Part shown: positions 50,590 to 62,212 of the stretch, piece by piece
Position numbering within the stretch: position 1 is the first letter of the stretch
Layout: each line of letters starts with the position of its first letter
Source of the DNA: Druceiella hillmani
Lineage: Eukaryota; Arthropoda; Insecta; Lepidoptera; Hepialidae
Reading direction: 5' to 3'
NCBI GenBank assembly: GCA_039881145.1
Contig: JAYKKI010000066.1
Location: forward strand, 9,556,001 to 9,620,000
Length of the DNA stretch: 64,000 bases
The notes under the pieces: model-generated
Databases searched by the model: none
Seen by the model: the letters and a program-made list of their open reading frames with translations, nothing else
Told to the model about the DNA's origin: nothing
Position numbers and translations under genes: made by a program

Positions 50590-50934
50590 CAATGTTTATA
50601 AGCAATAAAATACACTGTATTTAGTAATGTATATTGAAGGAAAAAGGAAGAATTACGATCAGGAAAAAAGAGAAAAACAAACCACTGAAAAGGAATCGGA
50701 CTTTTACGGACTTTGACGCAAAATTTACTTTTATACTATTTAGAGTCAAAGTAATTATATTGCGGGGCACAAATTCTATTACGATGCTGTGTGTTGGTCT
50801 CATAAACTGGAATATCGTAGAAAATATAAAAATTAACACAAATCTGTGAAGTAGCAACCGCTTTTTTTAATTTGGCGTATAGCGTTCGATCGGTGCATGT
50901 AGATGACTTTTTAAAAAAATCAGAACTCTTGGGC
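50590..50934 (+). repeat. Dispersed direct repeat, copy B (pair with 49,343)
   Basis: This is the second copy of the repeat at 49,343-49,715, in the same orientation, offset by about 1.25 kb. Open frames run through it on both strands (50,634-50,849 plus; 50,736-51,005 minus), but neither is preserved in copy A, which argues against coding function. Confidence 0.75.
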
Positions 50935-52256
50935 AAGCGACCTGGTGAAAAGAATTTTTTTTTTATTTTATTTGGATATCCGCTCATATGTATATATATG
51001 TACACTCCATAATAAATGACTCACTGAATAGATGGCGTTATGCACAAAATAAATCAGCGCATAGGCTAGTTGAAGATGACATGTTACGTAGACTGCTTGC
51101 TGATGCAGTGACTGAAGTAATTTTGGAATTTATTGCTTTCCTTGGTCGTATCAAACGTAGCTCTCTTTTGCTTCAGTAGTAAGTTTATGCTGAGGTAAAG
51201 AGAATATTACAAATCTATTCTGTTCCTTCGTTTTCTTTTATTTTAATTCTGTTATTTACATGTCCAAACATCGAAAATCTGTCCACAGTATTAAATTTCA
51301 AGGCAAAAAATGCAAAAATTTTAAGAAAGAATTTTTTTCATATTATATTTCTAACTACAAATTTTGTAGAAGATTATCTCGGTTCTTTTTCCACATTCAC
51401 TGTAAACATTTGGCATTCAGAATAATAAGAGGTAATAGTTTAAAAGAAATCTATGATAAGGTTGTAAAGTAAAAAGCGATGGTTTCTATATAAATTAAAG
51501 TAGTAAAAAGCACGCAAACTTAATCATGGACAAAAGTTAACAGGTACAGTAAACAAATTTAATAATTTACAACCAAGTTCTCCAAATTTAAACTTTTATA
51601 TTTAGATATGGAATAATAATATTGCCCAATGTAAAAATAGGTACATACGAAGTGCAAGTACTCGACTATATTCAAGAAGATGTGACCTTACAGATTTAAC
51701 CTATATTTTCCCAGAGTTACCGTAATAACCTGTGACAGGCACCTAAAAATATCATTTCTTTTAAAATTTGTTTTGACCTAATTAAAATTTGGTAAGCGGA
51801 TATGGAAGACATGTCAAAATTATGTAACCACGAACATCTCGCATATTTGTATACTCGGGCGGATATTAGAATCTAAATACGTGACGGGTGATTACGGCAT
51901 AAAAGGATCGAATAATTACAACGTATTTGTTGACGCGCGTAACATCGTCAAATTATAATGAGAGAATTCCTGGCCAATATTTTCTTACAACGATCGAACT
52001 GATTTTCTCTCAGGAAGGTTGCGTTTTAATAAGGTACGCTCAAAGTAAAAAGTGTTTTTGGTCAAATACTAATCTTATAAAACACTATTTTAAAATACAT
52101 CAGTTGTTTTTCACCAGTTGCTGCATTTTGAAAAAAAAAAAAACTTTCTGAAATGTTTACAGGCAAAATTAACATTTTTGTTTTTTACATTATCATATCT
52201 CTAGCTGAGCTTTTGAAAACACAATAATAAATAGGTATGATCTTAGTTTAAAATAT
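50935..52256. other. AT-rich stretch without recognisable genes
   Basis: The frame 50,988-51,179 has a segment (RLVEDDMLRRLLADAVTEVI) with less biased codon use, but I do not recognise it. The other frames are AT-driven. Confidence 0.45.
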
Positions 52257-52521
52257 TTTAAATATACTTGGCGTTAATTTTGTAGAAATTCATTATTCAC
52301 AATTAAAAGGAACTAAGTGATGTAATATTATTTCTGCTTTCTTTAAGTTCTGTACCACGACCTAGGTTTCATTGTATTACAACATTTTTAGGTGGGCTAT
52401 TAGCAAAAATCTTTGCTAATAGCCCACCTGAATATATTGTGATTTAACGAAACCTAGATCGTGGTAAAGAACTTAAAGGAAGTAGAAATAATACTACATC
52501 ATGTAGTTTCATTTAATTGTG
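52257..52521. mobile_element. Fold-back MITE-like element, full copy 2
   Basis: The left arm (about 52,291-52,407) and right arm (52,412-52,521) are inverted copies with the same sequence blocks as 18,155-18,407: the ccacgacctaggtttc block, an aagttct block and a final tgtagtttcatttaatt. The centre is a perfect 17-bp hairpin, ggtgggctattagcaaa / tttgctaatagcccacc, around a 4-nt loop (52,391-52,428). The shared left flank (acttggcgttaattttgtag) starts at 52,266. There is no coding capacity. In copy 1 the central hairpin is partly scrambled, so copy 2 shows the better-preserved structure. Confidence 0.85.
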
Positions 52522-52529
52522 TTAAAATA

Positions 52530-55500
52530 TTTTGCCGGTATTAAATAAAATGAGAAAGTGTTCATGGAATTAATCGAAATATTATCGTCTCAAATATAAT
52601 GAATACCAATTTCTACCTTATATAGTTGCCATGCACATATTAATATTTAGTATGTGTTACTTATTTCATTATTATAAATAAAGGCGAAATATACATAATA
52701 TAAATAAAGGCGAAGTACTACTTACTTCAAATGTATTTCTTACTACTGACGATTGTACGGAAAATTCATGCTGCTACAAAACGGTATAACAAAATAATAG
52801 TAGGAAAATTGTACATAGATAAAGAAAAACAAATTTTTTCTGTTCAAAATGATGAAATCGTATGTATATTAATCAGTGAAATAAGAATACTTACACGTAA
52901 GCAGTATTATATACTTAGAGCAACCACAGAACTTAATTAAATATGTGAAGCGACAGCGAAAATTAGCTTGCAACCGATTGAATTTTTATAAAAGTGATTG
53001 TACGAAGTGACGTAACTGTAAGGTGCTCAAAAATGAATACGCCTTTTCCACACAGTGATCTGTAGTCCCAATACGCATTTTCCACACACTCTATAGTGTT
53101 TGCTATAGAAGAAATAAATAAAATGACAAAATGGTAAACTCGAGGAAATGAGTAGGCATGATGGTGATGTTTGTTAGGCATAACTACTAGCTTGCATTAC
53201 TATATTGAATTAAAAGCTAAGCTGTCAATAAATCTACTTTGCATCGGTACTTATATATCAATCTTATTTTATTCATAGTTGAAGTACAGTATATCACAAC
53301 AATAAAGTCTAAAAGTAAGTACCTATTTTTATATCCTAACTATACTTTGTTTTAAACTTTTATGAAAAACTGACATTTTTATGAAGCACGTTTACGTAAA
53401 AATACAAACCGATCCTGTGTATGCATGTTCCCGTAACTACCACACGCTTCAATCGTTTTCAATTTATCAAACCACAACGTGAGTGGCAAGAGTGTCACAC
53501 CGCTTTGTCTTCGTAGTGACAGGGTTACGTAATCGGCGATCGATTTCAAATTAATAATTTTAGGTCGATAAACAAAACTCTCGTGAATCAAAATATTTGT
53601 CCATTTTAGTACACATTGCACTAAAATGGACTAATGGATTAATATTGTTAAAAAAGTTTCATCCTACAGGAATCATATTGTTATATGACTTAAATATGGA
53701 TTACATATTAAATCGAAACATGGCCAATATTTATACCGAGCTTTGTAAAAATTTCTTTAGCTGCTTTAGCATAATTTAGTAAAACATATACAAACATACG
53801 CTTAGAGATATTAATATTACACATCTTCAAGGATGCAGTATGCCGTTACATATTACTAAACCACACCATACATACGGGTGCCGAATTGGATAGAGGTTCA
53901 TTGCAGGATTGCAGAAATAAAAACGAAAATAAACCAAACAGAAAACACTTTCAAGTTTATTAAATTAGCACGAATTATAAAATGTACTTTCTATGGATTG
54001 GCAAGTTAATTACTGGCAATGAGATTTTAAGCAAATGGTTTCGTGGTTTTGAAAGGAAGAATATATTTACGATAAAAAAACATGAAATTGATGTAATGAC
54101 AAAAGCTGTCAATGATGAAAGGAACTAATTCCAGTCCCTGAATAATATAACAAGCTTAACTCACAAAAAATTACATTTCCGCACCTATTTAAGGATGTAT
54201 AAACATTTATGCCTGTCTAGTATTAGAAAAATATTTATATTATTGTTATATATATCGCTAAGCGTTTTTCACAGGCGTGACAATATCGCAAACCCCTCAA
54301 AAAACTATTAAAACAATCAGTTTCTGAAAAGAAATTATAAATATTTTTAGCTTTCAATGTTTTTTTAAGTAAAATTCTGATGTATATAATTACTAAATAG
54401 TTATATATATATAGTATAAGGGATGTACAAAAAAAATCCGAGTATCACATGCGCTGCCTCTAAAATTTTCGTGTAATTTTTTATTATTAATTATTAAAAA
54501 TATGAGGGTTGGTACGCTTTATTACTACACTTAATAATTTTAAGTTCTTGCGTCAAATGGTCTCTAAGAAAAAGCGGCCGTAGCAGACGGACAGACTAAA
54601 AGACATGGATGTTTTTTTAAGTATGAAACATTTGGAAATATAACCCGTTAACTAAAATAAACCTATTTTTCGTGAATAAATATGAACTTGTGAATCGTGA
54701 ACTAGTAAAGAAAAATATATTTAGCCGTATAACTATTTACTTAATTTATATTTCAATTAATAACTAAATTTTATTAACTGATTCTTTATGCATTATTTCA
54801 TATAATTAAGCATGACACGTTTCATTTTCCATTGAAACTATAACAACCCATTTCATCCCATCAGTGTTGAATTTCGACACTAAAATATATGTTTGCAAAT
54901 ATGCTTAGTACTTCTTTAGGATCGTGTTTTAAGTTGAAAGGTATATGGTACATTTTAATTTTACAAATATCCATCCCAGCCTCAAAGAAACTTACTCTCA
55001 AAGAGGCCTAGCACGATTTCTCTTTCAAATTCGCGGGTCCCCCGAATTTAAGAAGTCAAAATTATAACCAAATTATGTACCACAAGAATCATTGCTTTAC
55101 AAAGGTTCATTCCATCCATCGAGTAAGGAAATGGTATTTAATCTCAAAATAATTCAATTTTTTGTTACTCATTCTACCCAGCTAACTTCTGCAGAATATT
55201 TTTCATACTTACAAAAAAGGCAAGAAGCGTAAAAAATTGCTATTTTCCATCTACAATGGGTCATTTTTCGTGGTATATTTAATTTGTTTTCACCCATAAG
55301 TATATGTTCATAAGCAACATACTCTCAAATAATTATTTACTTAATAAAAAGAGTAAAATAATTAAAAAACTGCCCAAGTACAAATTAATATTACGCTTTT
55401 AATGTTCTATCCAATGTAATTAAATCTACAAAAATCTTAGTACATATTTTTATAATTAAGTCATTATTTCAATATAAAAACAAGTATGAAAAACAATTAT

Positions 55501-57194
55501 ATACATCAAATCATTTTCGACCTAATTGTATACTCTTAAGTTGTTTTGTATTATGTAAATTTTAGTATAGAACCATTTTCGTATTCAGGTTCATTTTACG
55601 CAAATGAAATAAGCATAGAAAATGCAGCAAAATTTACATTTCATATGAAACCGCTATTTAGATTGTAATAAAAAATGCTTATCGTGCCACTCAGTGCGAC
55701 GTATTTCATTAATGTTTTTTTTTCGACAAATAATTTAAGGCAGTCTTATCACGAATGTTTAAGGAGGAATAATTTCAAGGTGATTTTTTTGCTCAAAAGT
55801 CAAATATTAAATATTTATAGTTATTTTACTAGAAATCCATACTTTTTATAATATATACTTGTTATTAATATTATTGTTGTAATAAAACGATAACATTTGT
55901 TTGTTTATTTGTGGTAGGCTAGGTAGTTCCAAAGGCAAGATTTGCACTTGGAACTACCAAACAAAATATTTTATTAACATTTTAAAACATGATCTAAATT
56001 TTTGTGAACTCAGTACGAGTTTTGAAGGCCATTGTTTTTTTTTGTTCATATATTTTTATTATATGGTCAGTTAAATACAAGCGTTATAATTATAAATTGT
56101 TTAATTTACTTTAACAGGACATTGATAATTTCTTTTCAGATCGATCCATTCGCAGGATTCAAACAAAATAAGTGGTCCTTCAATAAATCGTTCATTTTAT
56201 TGCAGGTAGCCCTATGAAATATAATTATAATGCTGAGAGAAGAAATAATTTGGCAAGTATATATCAACTCTATTAACACGGGTATAAAAATTACCACAGT
56301 CATAAAATTGTGGAAGGTTCTTTACAACCTCGTATATAAAGTCTTGTATAAATACGTGGATTTGTAAATGAAATCTTTGATTATATTATTGGCGTTAGAA
56401 GCACAAAAATATATTGATCGGGTTAGAGAATATTAAAGCCCAAGTATTGGAATTCCTACCAATTCTTGGTCGCTTGAAATAAGAGTTATATATGAGATTT
56501 TGCCACTCGAACACATTACTTTCGGTCCGCAAGAAATAACGATTTTTATCTAAATGTGAAATACCAAAATAGAGAATCTGGTTTTGCAAAGATAGTCAAA
56601 AGCTTTCTAGCAAATGAAATATACAGTATTATATCAAATTTGAGCCCGACAGGAAACACAGATAATTAGAAACGCGAGATTTGTAATTGTCGAACGTCGA
56701 ATACTAAATCTGTGTCGCTCATTAGTAATTTGAAATTGAATAATTAAGCCGGTGTAAAGAGGATCGCAATCCGTTGAATGCTAAGTACTTCAAAGGCAAG
56801 GTCACGCTTAGGTACATGTATTACCCGAATAATTTCCATTGGTTAGTATTGCAGTATGTTGTGTGCTGATGGATAAAATTATCTGCGAATTCTAAGACGT
56901 TAATGGTTTATTTAAATACCTTATTAATATATATAATAATATATATAATAAGTCTCTGGTATCTTATTAAGGCAGATTGTGAATATTCCCAAATAATTTT
57001 TGAAGCTATGCTTGTTTAGACGCATTATGAAAAATGATGACAGTGAAATTTTTTAAATACAAGATGAAATTGGCAACGATGCGACAAAAAACGACACCAT
57101 GAAATTGCTCACTGAAGACTTAATTTTTATTGATTTTTTTGTCCGAATAACTAGACGCAAATGACTTATGAAAGAATTTGTTGCATGATAGTAT
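52530..57194. other. Long AT-rich stretch without recognisable genes
   Basis: None of the short frames (52,731-52,940; 53,379-53,621 minus; 56,395-56,589 minus and others) has a motif I can name. A short hairpin at 55,922-55,958 is listed separately. Confidence 0.45.
55922..55958. repeat. Short perfect inverted repeat (11-bp arms, 15-nt loop)
   Basis: ggtagttccaa (55,922-55,932) and ttggaactacc (55,948-55,958) are exact reverse complements. They are more GC-rich than the surroundings. It is too short to call a microRNA precursor. Confidence 0.8.
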
Positions 57195-57408
57195 TGTCAA
57201 ACAATTATTCGATAGTCAAAAATTATATTGTGATCGCGTTTCTTCAAATTGTCGCAGCTACCAAACGATCAGGAATCGGCAAGGGATAAAATGCGTATTT
57301 CATTCATATTCGTTAGTCAAGAATTATACCATGACCGCATTTGTTCCAATTATCGCAACTACCAAGCGATTAAGAGTAAAAGGAGAAAAATGCGGAATTC
57401 TTCCATAA
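57195..57408. repeat. Tandem duplication, 101-bp unit, two diverged copies
   Basis: Copy 1 (to about 57,306) and copy 2 (57,307-57,408) share tattcg.tagtcaa.aattat, a ga.cgc.ttt.ttccaa-like block, at.tcgcaactaccaa-like residues and an aaaatgcg end, at a constant 101-bp offset. Two overlapping open frames (57,178-57,408 and 57,249-57,452) run across the unit simply because the unit is open. 101 is not a multiple of 3, so each copy is read in a different frame. No known protein. Confidence 0.75.
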
Positions 57409-59250
57409 GGTGTATGTATATACGTCATGTCAGGTGTATGTCGTTTTTATAATGGCTTTCTATTATAAGCCAATCATCGGTTAGACTGTTTCGAATTCGG
57501 TATGTATTTATTAAATGATAAATTTTTAAACACTTAAAATATTTAAAAATACTTAAAATATAATTTTTCGTACACTCACTTGTTTCCAATATTAAGTAAA
57601 CTTTATTTTGTCGACAATTCAATCCTAGCGTTTAACACGGCGATATGTCATTAACGTCTACCATTTTATTTTTCTGTTGGCTTTACGTTATAAGTGAATC
57701 ATCAGACCGTTTCCAAATTATCGCGTTTCGAATTAATTTTTCTACTTTTTTAGAAATTCAATAATGTCCATATTAAAAAAATATTTAATAAGTAATAAAT
57801 TTAATTTTTATTTAATTTTGAATTTAATATATCCACTATTTTATTTTTTTGCTGACTTTCAATAGTTCTTGTATTATGTCAAAAAAATATAACTTTTGAC
57901 CCGCGCACGTAAATACCCATGCCCTTTTTAATTTTAACGTTTCTGCATAATTTAACGTAACGTGACGTACATAAGAAGTCACTAAAAATCACTGCATCTG
58001 TTCCCGTCCGTACATATAATTGCATATACTGACTTACTTTTGTGTCTCCTCAAAAACTAAATTTCTCAAATAGAACAACGGATATTATTTTTATAATCTT
58101 ACTAATCAATAAAATAAAATCTTTAAGTAAGATTACAATACAATACATATATCGATTTCGAATCCTAACGATGAAAAACTTCTAAGAATAATTTTCACTT
58201 GAAAATTTACAAATTTCGTAAATAAATTTTAAAACTTTAATTTTCAAAATGTGCAAAGATTTAATCTAGTTGTTATGTAAGATCCTTAATAAGAAGTTGT
58301 TATATATGACACTTACTCCGCTATCAAAAATCTACATATTCCGGTTTAATAAAGCTTGGCTATGTAAAGCTTTATTTGATAAAAATATTAAATTTTTTTG
58401 CTATTAATATAATATTTATTAATTTTGTTCTTACATGGATGCATTTTTCAAATTTAATTTGTAATTTTAAATCTCCCGGTTGCTAACGAAAAGCATGAAA
58501 TTTACTAAGGTTGTCAAATGAACCACGAATTAATTTTTAACAAGCTTTTTACATATTGTCCAAAAAGGGCAAAAATCCATTAAGAAGTTTTGATGGTCTT
58601 CCTATGAGACATACTTTTTTAAATTTCGTAAGCTTTTTGTGTTGCCTTACCTCTTAAAAATAAAAATGTAAACTTTACAAGACCACTCATGTGTCTGTAG
58701 ATCCGTTTGTCATAGACATTTTATGCCGAAACCGCTGGACGAATTCATTTGAAATTTGGCATATGGGACATTGTAACATACAAAAAGAGTTTATATCTTT
58801 TTTATGGAGCTGAGTACAAAATTGGAGAAAATAGTATATTTTCTGTATAGTAAGGAATGTCGTTGGAAAGTGCAAATGTATACTATGAAGTTCACAAAAA
58901 AATATCTTCAGAGAAACATTTAAGAACATAAAGAAATTTTGTTCGCCCTCCTTTATTTTCGAATACTATGATAAAAATAAAACATGCACCACAAACATAT
59001 GTTTTTCTTCTTAATTATATTAGGTTTCACTGTACGTAGCGCTTGAAAGTTTATATCATATTTCAAAATAATATTAAAATCACATCAATGAATGAAAAAA
59101 TAAAATTGTACAACATAACATATTGTGGTGTTAAATATATAAATATAATATGATTTAAAATAAAACCGATGTCAAGTGTTAGTCAAAGGGAAAAAAAATA
59201 CACTATCGCTTACCTGTTTAATTTAAGGCCTTGCCTTTGAGAACTTTGGT
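57409..59250. other. AT-rich stretch with weak local repeats and one possible old repeat
   Basis: A taccattttatttttctgttgg block at 57,659 recurs loosely at 57,832 (ccactattttatttttttgctg). At 58,722-58,772 the sequence ccgaaaccgctggacgaatt followed by catttgaaatttggcat resembles a motif I remember from many interspersed arthropod repeats, so an old repeat may lie at about 58,680-58,830. No gene is supported. Confidence 0.35.
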
Positions 59251-59254
59251 TATT

Positions 59255-59385
59255 ATTCCGACGGATAGCCTGTGGATGAAGCGTAATTGCAACAGATAAC
59301 TCGTCATTCTTGCGACGGATAACCTGTGGATGAGGCATTATTGCAACAGATAACTCGTCATCATTGCGACAGATAACTCGTACAT
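59255..59385. repeat. 54-bp tandem repeat, about 2.4 copies
   Basis: A cgacggata.cctgtggatga block occurs at 59,260 and 59,314, and the gcaacagataactcgtca block that follows occurs at 59,288 and 59,343. A partial third unit (gcgacagataactcgt) lies at 59,366. The two blocks are themselves related, suggesting an older half-unit. Because 54 is a multiple of 3, a minus-strand frame (59,210-59,425) reads a repeated peptide around DELSVAI; I do not regard this as a gene. Confidence 0.85.
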
Positions 59386-60933
59386 ATTTAAAAAATATAC
59401 AAATGTACATATTTATTAAGATCACGGTCGCTATTAATATCGCGGGAGCTATGCAGGATTTGTCCTTTTCATTCTGCGTCGCTGGGTCATGGAAACGCGA
59501 ACATTTATAAGTTACTACTAGTAATGAGTAAATTTGTTAATTTCATTTATAATGCCAAATCGAAATAAGACGTAAAGACGAAATAAGACGTATAGATTTT
59601 TTTCATTATACGATTTATCTGTATTTTCTCAATCTCTCCATCCAATTTGGTCACTCAATAAAACGTAACCGGTAAATTTAATAAAATATAGCACGAGAAA
59701 ATCTTGGCACCTTAATACTAATCCTTTTTTTCTTCTAAAATTTTATTTTAAAGAATAGAAAAAAATTTTTAATTTTTCTCAGCGCAACTTACAGAATAAC
59801 GACTTTCAAAGTATTGTTTTAATTTAATCATTGCGTAGAAGCAATAATGGTAACCAATTGAAATATAGGACTTATGAATAGTCCACAAATTTCAATTGAT
59901 AAAGCCTGTAAAATCTTAGGAATACATGAATTGAAACCATAGATTTTACACATAGTTTCATTTAATTGTGAAACCATTGAATAAAATATATAAAACGTCT
60001 TGACTTCCTCTTGAATTTACAAGTTTCTAACTGGAGCTATTTGGCATTCCGTGTTCTTTTTTACTTGTGAGAAGGAATTAAAAATATGGTACTGAGTTCT
60101 AAGCATATCTGGTATTCGGCACACTGAGGAAACTTCAAGATTTTACATACTATAATTTTCATATTATTTCTATACACAACATCATGGAACAATATATTAG
60201 AAATCAAAGAATGCTTTGAAGTTTCTAGGCTGCTCAAAAATAGTACGGAACAAACGTGACTAATTTTTAATATACGAGTATGTCCTGATTATTTTAATTT
60301 CTATTGCCACATTCATTGAATGTTCAAAGTTCAAAAAGCAATTTCTAAGTATTGAATTTGACTTGTTTTGGCAGTCGACCAACATCAATTCACGGAAAGA
60401 CCCAGACGTATATTTAACAAAAACTTTGATATTCGCATTAACTAACTTAGAAAGAGGAATTTATTACGAATAATTAAACTTGATGTGACCGAAAAGGATT
60501 TCAATAGTTAAAAAAATATCAGGATTTCTTAAATACCCAAAATATTCCATAAATTATCATCAGTACAATCGTCTTAGCGTGAATGAATAACCTGGCATTG
60601 TTTTATTAGTTTCATATTTTCGAATTGTTGAATTACTATAACGAATATTGAAAAGTGGCTGAATGCTCACAATTGATTTATTAAAATTTACTGATAATTT
60701 GAAAGCTACGTATACAGTTGGAGGATTTATTACTACAGGGTCAATCTCTTACAGCTAATCACAAACCAATAAATGAGGAATATTGGCAGAGTGATAGATT
60801 CTAATGGTTGACACAATTACAAAAACACGCAAAAAAATACGTTAATTAAACGAAAAAAAATTAAAAACACATATACAAAAGTCACACGTAATAATAAAAA
60901 TAATGTGAAAATAATAAAATGTTACCAGTGACA
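59386..60933. other. AT-rich stretch; one small fold-back family fragment
   Basis: The only recognisable piece is catagtttcatttaattgtg (59,951-59,970), which matches the outer end of the fold-back family. It is short enough to be chance. Nothing else seen. Confidence 0.45.
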
Positions 60934-61196
60934 TTACTTTACGTAACTCAATTTTCAACCAGATTTATACATCGACAACTAGGATGTAGTTAGTACTTTT
61001 ATATTTTATTTACTCGGTAGATTTGTACTGTAATCGACAAATAATTCTGAGTAGAATTCCGTTTTACTTTACATAACTCAATTTTCAACCAGATTTATAC
61101 ATCGACAACTAGGATGTAGTTTGTACTTTTATATTTTATTTACTCGGTAGATTTGTACTGTAATCGACAAATAATTCTGAGTAGAATTTCGTTTTA
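60934..61196. repeat. Near-identical 130-bp tandem duplication
   Basis: Copy 1 (60,934-61,063) and copy 2 (61,064-61,193) differ at only about three positions: acgtaact/acataact, tagttag/tagtttg and aattcc/aatttc. The match runs a few bases past the second unit. The very high identity against heavily decayed surroundings implies a recent duplication, or one kept uniform. It contains no coding sequence. Confidence 0.97.
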
Positions 61197-61350
61197 TGTT
61201 GATGGTTTAGTATGATCTTACCTTATATTTACTAGTTATTAATTTTTTAAATATTGCGATATATTTTAAATATCACAGGCATTGAGATTTCTCCATGATT
61301 TTATTGTTGGCGTCAATGTTTCCCCATTATTAATACAAGGAAGCGCGTGC

Positions 61351-61470
<120 letters not shown>

Positions 61471-62212
61471 TGTTTAACGTGACATTTATTACACTTTAAT
61501 TTTTCATATTTCTTTCATTTTGAGAATTAAAATGATTTACTTTTGCTTTTCGAATATCTTTCTTACATACGAAACATTTCGGCTCTCGGTATCATTTGTC
61601 CGTCTGATTACTTCTCGCAACATTATAGCTTTTACATTACGAATACTACAACTCTTTACTATTTACCTCAATTACGTGCAAGTTGCGAATGGTGTCATTT
61701 GGCAAGTATTGTAAAAATTGAATGTGATCCATCAAATTAAATAGTTGGAAATTATTTTTTTTATAAGTAAACATATTGTTCAATTAAAAACAGATTTTTG
61801 AATTGAATTTAAATTTATTCATAATTTTGAAATTATTGACTTCTGCGTAATTAAATAGGGATATTTAATTAATTATTCTCCTTTTTCAAGCGACTAACAA
61901 AACATTTTAAAATCACATTTAATTCATATTTTAAGATCAAACCATCCGTTAAATAAAATGTCTTTTAGGCGATAAAAGAAATTATGCAGGTGTATCAAGT
62001 AGGATCTCTTTTAGATTCGCTAGAGCATGCTTTTATTTTTTTTTTTTCAGTATAGTAGTAAAAATTTCCGAATATGTTATTTCCAGGTATAGAAAAGTAC
62101 ACGTTATATATATTTGTCGAAAATATTTAAACATATATATTTGAAGATAATTACATATTATTTATTGAATTTATTATACTATTAATATATTTGTGGTATA
62201 TGATATTCCTTT
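61471..62212. other. AT-rich stretch upstream of piggyBac E; nothing recognisable
   Basis: Two overlapping short frames (61,520-61,714 and 61,543-61,740) carry no motif. The left end of piggyBac E was sought here and not found with confidence. Confidence 0.45.

Noticed and set aside
53379..53621. 80-codon minus-strand frame with fairly balanced codons
   Set aside because: No motif, no splice or promoter evidence and no neighbour that would support it.
55922..55958. microRNA precursor
   Set aside because: An 11-bp stem is too short for a precursor hairpin.
59255..59385. CRISPR-like direct repeats
   Set aside because: The repeats are contiguous 54-bp units with related halves and no unique spacers, in a eukaryotic context.
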